Positions 10,426-19,263 of a stretch of 64,000 nt of DNA are shown here, piece after piece. The stretch is from Helicobacter mustelae (GTDB taxonomy: Bacteria; Campylobacterota; Campylobacteria; Campylobacterales; Helicobacteraceae), in NCBI RefSeq assembly GCF_900476215.1, contig NZ_LS483446.1, forward strand, positions 682,001 through 746,000, given 5' to 3'. The notes beneath the pieces were generated by a model, which worked only from the letters and a program-made list of their open reading frames with translations, searched no databases and was not told the DNA's origin. The position numbers and the translations under genes were made by a program. How positions within the stretch are numbered: position 1 is the first letter of the stretch; each line of letters opens with the position of its first letter.

Positions 10426-10979
10426 TAAATAGATAAAAACAAAAAGTCCTCCAACAATCCCCATAAAGACAGGGATAGAAAGTTTACTAGTCATTTCTTT
10501 AGGTAATAAGAGATGCAAGAAGTGTGTAGAGCAGCAGGGCTTAAAACTTCGTGTGGTGTAGCAACAATTCCCTTTTATTCTCCCAGCTTATTGATAGAGT
10601 CCTAGCAGACCTGCTTTTTTGGCCTTTCCCAAAATGGCTTTTGAGATTTTTGAAGCCTATGGGTTTTTAAAATTTTTCGCCATTTTTGTGAAGAGGGTTC
10701 TTTCTGGTGACTTTTTTGAGCAAAATTTTTGGGTGTGGATTTCCAAGGCAAAAGTATTTTTTTTTGAGTTTTTTCTAGCCATGGTTAATAGGAGTGAGAT
10801 TGCAAAAAACCTGGCACCAAATTCCTGGCCAAGTTCTAGTTAAAAAACTCATAGGCTTGGCCAAAAAACTAGCCCAAGTCGCGCGTTAAAAATTTGGAGC
10901 AAAGCCCAGGACAAAAATTCTGGTTTGATGCTAGCTATGAGGCTGCAAAAAACAACAAAACCCATCAATTAAGGAGAAA
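10426..10979. other. Gap between chemoreceptor and small ORFs, no convincing gene
   Basis: More than 500 bases carry only short ORFs. One plus-strand frame from 10619 to 10843 is Phe-rich, starts at TTG and lacks a clear Shine-Dalgarno sequence. A 41-codon minus-strand ORF (10657-10782) is Lys-rich. Neither resembles a known family. A T9 run lies near 10757-10765. I read this as non-coding or decayed sequence. Confidence 0.5.
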
Positions 10980-11033
10980 AACTCTCTAAATGTTGCACAA
11001 TGTTTACGAATCTTGTGCAACATTTAGAGAGTT
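10980..11033 (+). repeat. Perfect 21-bp inverted repeat with 12-base loop
   Basis: Arms 10980-11000 and 11013-11033 are exact reverse complements around a 12-base loop. Loop bases 11001-11007 (TGTTTAC) are also complementary to 11036-11042 (GTAAACA) just outside the stem, so a pseudoknot could form. There is no T run after it, so it is not a standard terminator. It sits about 30 bases before the Shine-Dalgarno sequence of the acidic small protein and may control its translation, or be the core of a small RNA or a mobile-element end. Confidence 0.85.
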
Positions 11034-11058
11034 GTGTAAACAGCAGGGACATCTATAA
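10990..11058 (+). CDS. Possible 22-residue leader peptide overlapping the hairpin
   Basis: ATG at 10990 opens a 22-codon frame ending with TAA at 11056-11058. Almost the whole frame lies inside the 21-bp inverted repeat and its flank. AAGGAG at 10971-10976 could serve it, but the 13-base spacing is longer than usual. The predicted peptide has two Cys and one His and matches nothing I know. It may be a leader peptide whose translation opens the hairpin, or merely chance. Confidence 0.25.
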   Translation: MLHNVYESCATFRELCKQQGHL

Positions 11059-11072
11059 GTAAGGAGTAAAGC

Positions 11073-11231
11073 GTGTTAGATCGAGTGATATATAAGATGT
11101 ATGAAGAGGATTTTGAAGAAGATGAGGCTTTGTATGATGGCGATTTTGAAGATGAAGAAGATGGGAATTATTACAATGGCTATGATGATGATGACTATCA
11201 AAATCCTGATTTTGATTATGAAGAGGAATGA
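11073..11231 (+). CDS. Very acidic 52-residue small protein
   Basis: GTG at 11073 follows AAGGAG (11061-11066) at good spacing. The frame encodes 52 residues, and Asp, Glu, Tyr and Asn dominate everything after the first ten (for example EEDFEEDE and YDDDDYQNPDFDYEEE). It has no Cys, signal peptide or membrane segment. Its TGA stop shares one base with the ATG of aguB, indicating cotranslation. Such extremes suggest a metal- or polyamine-binding or protein-interaction peptide, but the function is unknown. It is too short for many automatic gene callers. Confidence 0.75.
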   Translation: MLDRVIYKMYEEDFEEDEALYDGDFEDEEDGNYYNGYDDDDYQNPDFDYEEE

Positions 11232-12103
11232 TGAAGGTTGCGCTTATCCAACATGCTTTTCAAGGTAGCCGCGAAAAAACCTGCGAGTATCTTGCTAGAC
11301 AGATTTCACAGGCCTCTAAAAATGCAGATCTCATTGTTTTGCAGGAGCTGCATAATACGCAGTATTTTTGTCAGAGTGAGGAAGTGGATGCTTTTGAATT
11401 GGGTGCCTTTTTTGAGGAGGATATAGAGTTTTATAGTGCCATTGCAAAGAGGCAGGGAGTCGTGCTTGTGACTTCTCTTTTTGAGCGGCGGACTGCTGGA
11501 CTTTATCACAATACTGCGGTGGTATTTGATAAGGATGGCTTGGTTGCTGGAAAATATCGCAAAATGCATATTCCAGAGGATCCAAACTTTTATGAAAAAT
11601 TTTATTTTACTCCTGGAGATTTGGGTTTTGCTCCCATTCAGACGACTATAGGAAAGCTTGGCGTGCTTGTGTGCTGGGATCAGTGGTATCCTGAAGCTGC
11701 ACGCATTATGGCGTTAAAGGGGGCAGAGATTTTGATCTATCCCACTGCCATCGGTTGGTTTGAAGGAGACTCAAAAGCAGAAAAACAAAGGCAGCTTGAG
11801 GCCTGGATTGCTGTGCAGAGAGGGCATGCCATTGCCAATGGTCTACCTGTTGTTGCTGTCAATCGCGTAGGATTTGAAAAGGATACAAGTGGTGTGAGCG
11901 ATGGGATTTTGTTTTGGGGATCTTCTTTTGTCTTTGGTCCTCAGGGCGAACTTTTAGCACAGGCCAGCCCTCAAGAAGAGATGATTTTGTATGCAGAGAT
12001 TGATTTGTCGCGCTGTGAGTATGTGCGCAGAATTTGGCCTTTTTTGCGAGATCGACGTATCGATTCCTATGCAGAAATTCTCAAAAGATTTTGTGATTCA
12101 TGA
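11231..12103 (+). CDS. aguB: N-carbamoylputrescine amidase (nitrilase superfamily)
   Basis: Hydrolyses N-carbamoylputrescine to putrescine, CO2 and ammonia. The nitrilase triad is visible: Glu in LQELHNTQYF, Lys in YRKMHIPEDP and Cys in LVCWDQWYPEAAR. The YFTPGD and YPTAIGW segments are characteristic of AguB rather than of beta-ureidopropionase. ATG at 11231 has GAGGA just upstream, and an in-frame ATG at 11228 is an alternative. The 290 residues are normal. No agmatine deiminase is in the window. It overlaps the stop of the acidic small protein and the start of the following antiporter gene, so the three form an operon. Confidence 0.88.
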   Translation: MKVALIQHAFQGSREKTCEYLARQISQASKNADLIVLQELHNTQYFCQSEEVDAFELGAFFEEDIEFYSAIAKRQGVVLVTSLFERRTAGLYHNTAVVFDKDGLVAGKYRKMHIPEDPNFYEKFYFTPGDLGFAPIQTTIGKLGVLVCWDQWYPEAARIMALKGAEILIYPTAIGWFEGDSKAEKQRQLEAWIAVQRGHAIANGLPVVAVNRVGFEKDTSGVSDGILFWGSSFVFGPQGELLAQASPQEEMILYAEIDLSRCEYVRRIWPFLRDRRIDSYAEILKRFCDS

Positions 12104-13410
12104 TTGCACTTTTGACTAATCCTATGGCAGTTGCCATTTTTATCATGATGGTTTTGTGTCTTCTGCGCTTTAATGTCTTCCTTTCCATCGTTGTGGCTGC
12201 ACTTGTTGGTGGATTGATGTCGCATATGAATATTTTAGAGACCCTCAAACTCATGATTCATGGCATGAATGGCAATATGGAAACAGCGCTAAGCTATGTG
12301 TTTTTGGGGATCTTGGCTGTGGCAGTGAGTAGGGGCAATCTTACAAAAATCCTCGTTTACAAAGTCATGCTGCTCGTGCAGCAAAAAAAGACCTTTTTTG
12401 TTCTCTTTATTGCCTTTATCGCCTGTTTTTCCCAAAACCTCATCCCCATTCACATTGCCTTCATTCCCATCCTTATCCCTCCCTTGCTTTCCTTGATGAA
12501 TCTTATGAAAATCGACAGACGTGCTGTGGCCTGTGCGCTCGCCTTTGGCCTAGAGGCACCCTACATCTGCATCCCTGTGGGCTTTGGTCTTATCTACCAG
12601 ACTATTTTGCGCGATCAAATGCTAGCAAATCATATCAATGTGAGCATCAAAGACATTGCGAGTGTGATGTGGATTGGCGGACTGGCGATGCTCGTGGGGC
12701 TTTTGGTCGCAGTGTTTTTGCTCTATCGCAGGCCTAGGGAATATGAGGGTGATTGCCTAGAGGAGAAAATTAAGCATCTCAAAAATGCAAAATTAGAGCG
12801 CAGTGATTATTTTGCATTATGTGGCGCGTTGCTTGCTTTTGGCGTGCAGATTCTAAGCAATTCCCTTCCCCTTGGTGCGTTTGTGGGCGTGATTTTTTTG
12901 GTGTTTTCTGGCGTGATTCCATGGAAGAAAATGGATGCTGTGGTGGATGAGGGGATCAAATCCATGGCATTCATTGCCTTTGTAATGCTGCTTGCCTCAG
13001 GATTTGCTGAAGTGATCAAAGCTGGTAATGGAGTCAAAGATTTAGTAGAGATCACCATGGGCCTTGTAGGGGGCAAATTTGGTGCCATTGTTTTGATGCT
13101 TTCTGCAGGGCTTTTGGTCACGCTTGGAATTGGTACTTCCTTTGGGACCATCCCCGTGATTGCGACTTTTTATTGTCCGCTGTCTCTTGCACTTGGTTTT
13201 AGCATACCTGCGACCATCTTGCTTTTGGGGATTGCTGGGGCACTGGGAGATGCGGGATCGCCTGCATCAGATACCACCATCGGTCCCACTATGGGGCTCA
13301 ATGCCGATGGATTGCATGATCATATTCGGGATACTTGCATCCCGACCTTTTTGGTCTACAATACTTCCCTGCTAGTTTTTGGTCTTTTTGGCGCCCTGAT
13401 TCTCTGCTAG
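12100..13410 (+). CDS. Na+/H+ antiporter family membrane protein
   Basis: A 436-residue protein with about eleven hydrophobic segments. It resembles the Na+/H+ antiporter (NhaC/IT superfamily) group, with a conserved GALGDAGSPASDTTIGPT segment near residue 385. H. pylori has a similar protein next to its AguB-like gene, as I recall. The ATG overlaps the aguB stop by four bases, implying coupling, and a role in polyamine- or pH-linked transport is possible but unproven. The last 39 bases overlap the 3' end of the converging flhB. Confidence 0.8.
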   Translation: MIALLTNPMAVAIFIMMVLCLLRFNVFLSIVVAALVGGLMSHMNILETLKLMIHGMNGNMETALSYVFLGILAVAVSRGNLTKILVYKVMLLVQQKKTFFVLFIAFIACFSQNLIPIHIAFIPILIPPLLSLMNLMKIDRRAVACALAFGLEAPYICIPVGFGLIYQTILRDQMLANHINVSIKDIASVMWIGGLAMLVGLLVAVFLLYRRPREYEGDCLEEKIKHLKNAKLERSDYFALCGALLAFGVQILSNSLPLGAFVGVIFLVFSGVIPWKKMDAVVDEGIKSMAFIAFVMLLASGFAEVIKAGNGVKDLVEITMGLVGGKFGAIVLMLSAGLLVTLGIGTSFGTIPVIATFYCPLSLALGFSIPATILLLGIAGALGDAGSPASDTTIGPTMGLNADGLHDHIRDTCIPTFLVYNTSLLVFGLFGALILC

Positions 13411-14466
13411 ATTGTTGTATTTTTCTTGGAATTTTTTAAGCTGTGCAAAGATGATGGCTACCGCCTCAAAAAGCTCGCGAGGAATGGGTTCTTCGAGATC
13501 GACTTGCTTATAAAGCGCGCGTGCAAGCTTGGGATTTTCCACAATCTCGATTTCATTCTCTCTAGCGATACCTTTGATGCGAATGGCTAGATGATCGATC
13601 CCTTTGGCCACTACGATTGGAGCAGGGTCATTTGGCGCAAAGCGCAAGGCAATGGCATAGTGGGTGGGATTTGTCACCACCACATCAGCATTTGGAATTG
13701 CTTGCATCATTTTTCCCATGGTATTTTTCATCATGATTTGGCGGATTTTTGCCTTGACTTCAGGATTTCCCTCTTGTTGTTTGTATTCATCCTTAAGCTC
13801 TTGCTTGCTCATTCTTAGGGATTTTGTGTATTGAAATTTCTTGATGAGAAAATCTATGATTGCCATGACAAAAAAAAGCACCAATAAGCTTGCGATGAGG
13901 ATGAGTGCCTTGTCTCGCACCCAAATGGCTTGAGAAAAGACATTGAGCATGGCCACATTAGGGATTTGGCGCAAAAAATGAATCAAAATCGCTCCACCCA
14001 AAAGAAACGCGACAAAAACCTTGAGTGTGATGAGTAGACCCTCTAGCAATTTTTTGAAGGAAAAGAGGTTTTTTAGGCCCGCTATAGGATTGAGCTTGCC
14101 AAGCTTTGGCTGTAATACCTTTGGGGCTAGCAAAAATCCTACTTGGATGATGTTGCCAAAGACTCCAGCAAAGAGCAATGCGCCCAAAACTGGAAGAATA
14201 ATGAGTAATGTCTGCCACAATAACTTCAAAAATAAATCAAAAAAATTCCCCAGGCTAAATTCCATAGAAAAAAATTGCAAACAGGTGATGTAGATGCCCT
14301 TGATGTTTTGCAACCAAAAGGGAAAGATGCCAAAAACTGCAAAAATGCCTATCACAAAACTGACAAATGCCACCAGTTCAGGGCTCTTTGCGACATTTCC
14401 CTCCTCGCGAGCTTTTTGGATTTTGCGCGCAGAGGGGGCTTCTTGTTTTTCTTGCTCATCAGCCAT
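13372..14466 (-). CDS. flhB: Flagellar type III export switch protein FlhB
   Basis: Inner-membrane component of the flagellar export apparatus that switches substrate specificity from hook to filament. The 364 residues have the typical basic N-terminus (PSARKIQKAREEGNVAKS), four membrane helices between about 30 and 210, and a cytoplasmic domain with the autocleavage site NPTH at residues 266-269. The C-terminal domain is complete. mobA ends two bases upstream of the start, so flhB is probably transcribed with it. The 3' end overlaps the antiporter gene on the other strand. Confidence 0.95.
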   Translation of the reverse strand: MADEQEKQEAPSARKIQKAREEGNVAKSPELVAFVSFVIGIFAVFGIFPFWLQNIKGIYITCLQFFSMEFSLGNFFDLFLKLLWQTLLIILPVLGALLFAGVFGNIIQVGFLLAPKVLQPKLGKLNPIAGLKNLFSFKKLLEGLLITLKVFVAFLLGGAILIHFLRQIPNVAMLNVFSQAIWVRDKALILIASLLVLFFVMAIIDFLIKKFQYTKSLRMSKQELKDEYKQQEGNPEVKAKIRQIMMKNTMGKMMQAIPNADVVVTNPTHYAIALRFAPNDPAPIVVAKGIDHLAIRIKGIARENEIEIVENPKLARALYKQVDLEEPIPRELFEAVAIIFAQLKKFQEKYNNLAENQGAKKTKN

Positions 14467-14467
14467 T

Positions 14468-15031
14468 CTATCCCCTTAGGATGCTTTCATATTCTTCTGG
14501 AGTATTGAGATTGCTAAAATCTTTTTCGTTATTGTAGGATAAAACTTGACTTTTGCAGGCATGGATAAGATTTTTGAGTGCAAACTCTTGAGAGTTTAGA
14601 GCATTTTCTATTGCTTTTAATGTGCTTTTGTCCCAGATGGAGGTGAGATAATGATTTTTTTGTGGAGTTTGTATATAGGTGATTTGTGCGGTTGTTTGTA
14701 GGGAAAGCTCCAAAAGAGAATCTATGACTTCTAGGGGTATAAGTGGCGTATCTACGCAAATGAAAAAAACTTTTTGGCAGGGTAGCTTTTGGAGGGCATT
14801 TTGTATGCCAATGAGTGGAGTGAAGAGATGGGATTCATCAAGCAAGGTAGGGAGGCCATGATAGGGGGTCTTGCTTGCAAGATAAACATGAGAGAAAATT
14901 TTTTGCATTTTTTGGAATTGAAATTCCACAAGACTTTTGCCACAAAAGGGTAGCAGCGCCTTGTCCCTTCCCATTCTCAAGCTCTTTCCGCCACAGAGTA
15001 TTACGCAATAGATATGGGTTATTCTCTTCAT
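14468..15031 (-). CDS. mobA: Molybdenum cofactor guanylyltransferase MobA
   Basis: Attaches GMP to molybdopterin to make the dinucleotide cofactor of enzymes such as formate dehydrogenase and nitrate reductase. The nucleotide-binding signature LCGGKSLRMGRDKALLPF is at residues 13-30. CVDTPLIP and the C-terminal DFSNLNTPEE (about residues 170-180) are also family features. The length of 187 residues is normal. It is divergent from moaA, 82 bases away, and directly upstream of flhB. Confidence 0.9.
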   Translation of the reverse strand: MKRITHIYCVILCGGKSLRMGRDKALLPFCGKSLVEFQFQKMQKIFSHVYLASKTPYHGLPTLLDESHLFTPLIGIQNALQKLPCQKVFFICVDTPLIPLEVIDSLLELSLQTTAQITYIQTPQKNHYLTSIWDKSTLKAIENALNSQEFALKNLIHACKSQVLSYNNEKDFSNLNTPEEYESILRG

Positions 15032-15062
15032 AGCACCCCTTTTTGAAATTAAAAAACAATTG

Positions 15063-15068
15063 TATGAT
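15063..15068 (+). promoter_or_regulatory. Probable -10 box for moaA
   Basis: TATGAT at 15063-15068 lies 45 bases before the moaA ATG in the divergent mobA-moaA spacer. No clear -35 is seen, which is normal for epsilonproteobacterial sigma-70 promoters. Confidence 0.35.
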
Positions 15069-15113
15069 TACGGAGTTTAAAACAGCATTAAGTTGAAAAT
15101 CTAGGGGTCATAA

Positions 15114-16085
15114 ATGTTGAGGGATACTTTTGGAAGGAAGATTGACACCATCCGCGTCTCTGTCACCAAGCAATGCAATTTCCGCTGCCAATATTGTATG
15201 CCAAATACCCCATTTGATATGCCAGATAAAGAAGAATATGTGCCACTAGAAAATGTCCTAGAGTTCTTGAAAGTAGGGATTAATCAAGGAATCAAGAAAA
15301 TTCGCATCACAGGTGGTGAACCCTTGTTGCGCCAGGATTTGCCAGACTTCATCGCAGCTTTGAGGGCATATTCCAAAGAGGTGGAGCTTGCACTCACTAC
15401 CAATGCCTTTTTGCTCGCTAAAAGTGCAAAGACTCTCAAAGAAGCAGGGTTAGATCGCATCAATATTTCCCTAGATTCTCTAAAGCAAGAAAGGGTGATG
15501 CAGATTTCTAAAAGAGATGGCTTGCATAATGTTGTGCATGGCATTGATGAAGCTATTGCCTGTGGGTTTAGGGTGAAAATCAATAGCGTGATCCTAAGGG
15601 GGGTGAATGATGGAGAAATATTGGATTTATTAGAATATGCAAAAAACAAAGGGATTTCTATCCGCTATATCGAATACATGGAAAATGTCCATGCTAATGC
15701 CCAAATCGCAGGAATTTCAGAAAAAGAGATTTTGGAGCGCATTGCCAAAAAATACCCCTTCACTCCATTGCAAGAGCAAATCATTGGCCCTGCCAAGCTC
15801 TATCAATGCCAGGATGGCTATGTTTTTGGGATCATTGCGCCTCATAATGATGATTTTTGTAAGTCCTGCAATCGCATTCGCCTCACTGCAGATGGGATCC
15901 TTTGCCCCTGCTTGTATTACCAAGATAGCGTGGATGCCAAAGAGGCGCTGCTCTCAAAAAATCCGAAGAAAATGCAAAAAATATTAGAACAAGCCATATA
16001 TAATAAGCCGGAAAAAAATCAATGGGATGGCAGGATGGAGGAGGATAAGATTTCTCCTCGAGCTTTTTATCACACAGGAGGTTAG
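15114..16085 (+). CDS. moaA: GTP 3',8-cyclase MoaA
   Basis: Radical SAM enzyme catalysing the first step of molybdenum cofactor synthesis. The N-terminal cluster motif is in CNFRCQYC (residues 21-28). The C-terminal second cluster is in CKSCNRIRLTADG followed by a third Cys. The protein ends in GG, the conserved MoaA tail. ITGGEPLLR is the SAM-binding GGE motif. The 323 residues fit the family. mqnE starts three bases after the stop, giving an operon of two radical SAM genes and a lipoprotein. Confidence 0.95.
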   Translation: MLRDTFGRKIDTIRVSVTKQCNFRCQYCMPNTPFDMPDKEEYVPLENVLEFLKVGINQGIKKIRITGGEPLLRQDLPDFIAALRAYSKEVELALTTNAFLLAKSAKTLKEAGLDRINISLDSLKQERVMQISKRDGLHNVVHGIDEAIACGFRVKINSVILRGVNDGEILDLLEYAKNKGISIRYIEYMENVHANAQIAGISEKEILERIAKKYPFTPLQEQIIGPAKLYQCQDGYVFGIIAPHNDDFCKSCNRIRLTADGILCPCLYYQDSVDAKEALLSKNPKKMQKILEQAIYNKPEKNQWDGRMEEDKISPRAFYHTGG

Positions 16086-16087
16086 GA

Positions 16088-17185
16088 ATGGATTTGTTGC
16101 AAAAGGCCTTGAATAAAGAGAATCTAAGCCCTAGGGAATTGAGCGGCTTGTATGATTATGATATTTTTACGCTGGGTGGGGCAGCAGATGAAATCCGCAA
16201 GAAATATTATGGCAGCAAGGTTTTTTTCAATGTCAATCGCCATATCAATCCCACAAATATCTGCGCGGATGTTTGCAGATTTTGTGCATTTTCGGCAAGT
16301 CGCAAAAATCCCAACCCCTATGAAATGAGCATTGATGAGATTGTCTCCCAGGTGATTGCTTGCAGCAATCGTGGTGTGAAGGAAGTGCATATTGTCTCAG
16401 CCCATAGTCCCAATTATTCCTATGAGTGGTATTTGGATATGTTTAGCGCGGTAAAAAAGGCAGTTCCACAAATTCATCTCAAAGCCATGACCGCTGCAGA
16501 GGTGGATTATCTAGATAGGAAGTTTGGCAAGGGTTATCAGAGGGTGCTAGAAGACATGGTGAAATACGGGGTAGATTCGATGCCAGGCGGGGGTGCGGAG
16601 ATTTTTGATGAAAAGATTCGCCAATACATTTGCAAGGGCAAGGTTTCCTCACAGAGGTGGCTAGAGATCCATCATTATTGGCACCAACTTGGAAAAATGA
16701 GCAATGCCACCATGCTATTTGGTCATGTGGAAAATCGCGAGCACAGGATTGATCATATGCTGCGCCTGCGAGATATACAGCAGGATAGAAATATCATAGA
16801 ACGCAAGCAAGGAGGCTTTAATGCCTTCATCCCGCTGCTCTATCAAAATCAAAATAATTTTCTCAATATCAAAAACACATTAAGCGGCCAGGAGGTGCTA
16901 AAGACAATTAGCATCGCTAGGATCCTGCTAGAGAATATCCCTCATATCAAGGCGTATTGGGCGAGTTTGTCGCTCAATCTTGCATTGGTTGCGCAGGAAT
17001 TTGGCGCGGATGACATCGATGGAACGATTGAAAAAGAATCCATCCAGTCTGCTGGAGGTGCTGGGAGCAAGGATGGCATCGACAAGGAAATGATGATTTT
17101 CCAGATTCAAGATGCGGGTTTTAGGGCCATTGAGCGCGATGCCCTCTATAATGAATTGCAAGAATATCACAAGGAGACAAAATGA
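16088..17185 (+). CDS. mqnE: Aminofutalosine synthase MqnE
   Basis: Radical SAM enzyme joining 3-enolpyruvyl-benzoate and SAM to give aminofutalosine in menaquinone synthesis. The cluster motif [10 protein letters not shown] (CxxxCxxC) lies near residues 58-67 after the [10 protein letters not shown] segment that separates MqnE from Mqn[15 protein letters not shown] and [11 protein letters not shown] are also typical. The 365 residues are normal. It overlaps the following lipoprotein gene by four bases. With mqnA it shows that the organism makes menaquinone by the futalosine route. Confidence 0.92.
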   Translation: MDLLQKALNKENLSPRELSGLYDYDIFTLGGAADEIRKKYYGSKVFFNVNRHINPTNICADVCRFCAFSASRKNPNPYEMSIDEIVSQVIACSNRGVKEVHIVSAHSPNYSYEWYLDMFSAVKKAVPQIHLKAMTAAEVDYLDRKFGKGYQRVLEDMVKYGVDSMPGGGAEIFDEKIRQYICKGKVSSQRWLEIHHYWHQLGKMSNATMLFGHVENREHRIDHMLRLRDIQQDRNIIERKQGGFNAFIPLLYQNQNNFLNIKNTLSGQEVLKTISIARILLENIPHIKAYWASLSLNLALVAQEFGADDIDGTIEKESIQSAGGAGSKDGIDKEMMIFQIQDAGFRAIERDALYNELQEYHKETK

Positions 17186-17763
17186 AGCATTTTAGAAAGA
17201 TTCGAGATTTTGCCATGATCGGGGGGATGAGCGCGATGGTTGTGTTTGCGCTGCAGGGTTGTGATAATAGCAGCAATCAAAATCACCAAGCTGCCCAAAG
17301 CATCAAAAAAGGTGCATTTGTACTCTTAGAAGAGCAAAAGGATGGGACTTACAAGATCTTGGAAGAATATCCCAGCGGCACCACGCATGTGGTCGTGCGA
17401 GATAAAAATGGTGTGGAGCGAGTGCTAAGTCAAGAGGAGATTGACAAACTTCTCAAAGAAGAGGAAAGAAAGATTGATAACAATACCAGCGCATTGACCT
17501 CTGCAAATGGTGGCGGCCTGGGCCTAGGAGGGGCGCTACTAGCAAGCGCTGCGGGGGCGATTTTGGGCAGCTATATTGGCAATAAACTTTTCAACAATCC
17601 CACCTATCAGCAAAATCAACAGCGTAGCTACAAATCCCCCCAAGCCTACGAGCGCAGCCAAAATAGTTTTAAAAATACCCCTGTGACATCTGGCACAAAA
17701 ACTCCCAGCAATGCTAGGAGTGGATTTTTTGGAAACAATTCCAGTCAAAGCCTGGGAGGCTGA
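17182..17763 (+). CDS. UPF0323 family lipoprotein
   Basis: A 193-residue predicted lipoprotein with lipobox LQGC (Cys 27), an N-terminal basic stretch, and a Gly/Ala-rich zipper-like segment ([23 protein letters not shown] as positions 112-134) that could insert in a membrane. The C-terminal third is rich in Ser, Asn and Gln. H. pylori has a protein of this uncharacterised family next to a glutathionylspermidine synthase-like gene, and the same pairing occurs here. The layout recalls E. coli YgiB, the partner of YgiC. Its start overlaps mqnE by four bases. Confidence 0.85.
   Translation: MKHFRKIRDFAMIGGMSAMVVFALQGCDNSSNQNHQAAQSIKKGAFVLLEEQKDGTYKILEEYPSGTTHVVVRDKNGVERVLSQEEIDKLLKEEERKIDNNTSALTSANGGGLGLGGALLASAAGAILGSYIGNKLFNNPTYQQNQQRSYKSPQAYERSQNSFKNTPVTSGTKTPSNARSGFFGNNSSQSLGG
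17701..17730 (+). terminator. Terminator-like hairpin inside the 3' end of the lipoprotein gene
   Basis: ACTCCCAGC at 17701-17709 pairs with GCTAGGAGT at 17713-17721 with one mismatch and a three-base loop. Four bases later T6 occupies 17725-17730. It lies about 35 bases before the stop codon, so if it works it would cut the message before the end of the reading frame. It may be coincidental. Confidence 0.35.
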
Positions 17764-17947
17764 TTCTCTCTCCCGTGGTTTTGTGATTGATTTTGCCTGA
17801 TATGTTTTTATTAGCACGCTGCTTGAATTGATACTAGGATCTGCAGCAAGGTGTTAGAAATCAAGCAAATGTTCAGTCAATGTGATAAAGGCCAATCCAC
17901 CAAGACAATACTCAAACCCATGATTGATACCAAACCAAGGAGATAGA

Positions 17948-19120
17948 ATGCAAATACAAAAACTCAAACCCCTAGATGAAAAGACTTTGGAGCAAATTGG
18001 CTTGCAGTGGCATAGCGATGAGGATCAAACTCCCTATATTTCTGATGAATTGATTGTGGTGAGTGAGGAAGAGGCAGAGGCGTTTTATGAGGCAGGCAAT
18101 ACGCTCTATGATATGTTTGTGGAAGCAGCAGAGTATGTGATTGAAAAAGAGCTTTTTTTTGAGCTAGATATCCCCAATTCCATCATCCCCATGATAAAGC
18201 AGAGTTTTGAGGAGGAGATTCATTGGCATTTGTATGGGCGCTTTGATTTTGCAGGGGGGCTAGATGGCAAGCCTATCAAGCTTTTGGAATTCAATGCTGA
18301 TACTCCCACCATGCTTTATGAGAGCGCGCTTGTGCAATGGGCTTTGCTGAAGGCAAATGGCCTAGATGAAAACAAGCAATTCAATAATATCCATGAGGCC
18401 ATCGGGGAGAATTTCAAGCGCATGATTACCCTTGGCGGGGATACTGCTGCATTTTCTGAACTCTATGAGGGTTGGAAGATTTTGTTTTCTAGTGTGCGTG
18501 GGAATATCGAAGAGGAGCGCACGACTAGATTTTTGCAAGAAATTGCCCAAAGCGTGGGATTTGCCACAGCCTATGCGCCCATGGATGCAGTGCAGTTTTC
18601 TGCAGAAGAGGGGGTGTTTTTTGAGGAGGAGAATTATGAATTTCTCTTCAAGCTCATTCCCTGGGAAAATATCGCCATCGATGAGCCAGAGTTAGCGCTT
18701 ATCATGCAATCCATGATGGAAAATAAAAACACCATTTTCCTCAATCCCGCCTATACCTTGCTTTTTCAAAGCAAGCGCATGCTAAAGATTTTGTGGGATC
18801 TTTTCCCCAATCACCCGCTGTTATTAGAGAGTTCTTTCACGCCGTTAAAATCCAAAAAACAGGTGAAAAAAACTGCCTTTGGCAGAGAGGGGGCGAATGT
18901 GGAGATTTTGGATGCCTTGGGTGGGGTGATTGCCAAAAATGATGGGATCTATGCCAACCACAAGCCTATTTTTCAGGAATTTTATGAACTCAATCATCAA
19001 GATGGATTTTATTATCAACCCAATGTATTTTTTGCTTATGAGTCCTGTGCGCTGGGATTTCGCAAGGGAGGGCTTGTGATTGATAATTATTCCAAATTTG
19101 TAAGCCACTGCCTAGCCTAA
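17948..19120 (+). CDS. Glutathionylspermidine synthase-like ATP-grasp protein (YgiC family)
   Basis: A 390-residue cytoplasmic ligase-like protein related to the C-terminal synthetase half of glutathionylspermidine synthase and to E. coli YgiC. KLLEFNADTPTMLYES is the pre-ATP-grasp signature, and GREGANVEI belongs to the ATP-binding loop. I start at ATG 17948 because AAGGAGAT at 17937-17944 is correctly spaced, whereas an upstream in-frame ATG at 17924 has none. No amidase domain is present, so it is unlikely to be a genuine glutathionylspermidine enzyme. The peptide substrate is unknown. It follows the UPF0323 lipoprotein gene by 184 bases. Confidence 0.85.
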   Translation: MQIQKLKPLDEKTLEQIGLQWHSDEDQTPYISDELIVVSEEEAEAFYEAGNTLYDMFVEAAEYVIEKELFFELDIPNSIIPMIKQSFEEEIHWHLYGRFDFAGGLDGKPIKLLEFNADTPTMLYESALVQWALLKANGLDENKQFNNIHEAIGENFKRMITLGGDTAAFSELYEGWKILFSSVRGNIEEERTTRFLQEIAQSVGFATAYAPMDAVQFSAEEGVFFEEENYEFLFKLIPWENIAIDEPELALIMQSMMENKNTIFLNPAYTLLFQSKRMLKILWDLFPNHPLLLESSFTPLKSKKQVKKTAFGREGANVEILDALGGVIAKNDGIYANHKPIFQEFYELNHQDGFYYQPNVFFAYESCALGFRKGGLVIDNYSKFVSHCLA

Positions 19121-19232
19121 AGCTTAGGATTTGTAGGCTACCCTAGCTTGTACTTGAGCTATCAAGCTATGCATTTGCAATCTTTTTTGGATTAAGACCT
19201 AAAGCCAACCCAAGCTTGTCCATCAAAGCGCT

Positions 19233-19263
19233 CTTAAGCAGCTCTTTCCTATTGCTGCTTAAG
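19233..19263. repeat. 10-bp inverted repeat at the 3' end of the glycosyltransferase gene
   Basis: CTTAAGCAGC at 19233-19242 is mirrored by GCTGCTTAAG at 19254-19263, with an 11-base loop. The right arm contains the stop codon of the minus-strand glycosyltransferase. No long T run follows on either strand, so it is at best a weak terminator or an mRNA 3' end stabiliser. Confidence 0.5.

Noticed and set aside
10619-10843. 74-codon plus-strand ORF after the chemoreceptor
   Set aside because: TTG start without a ribosome-binding site, an unusual Phe-rich composition and no recognisable family.
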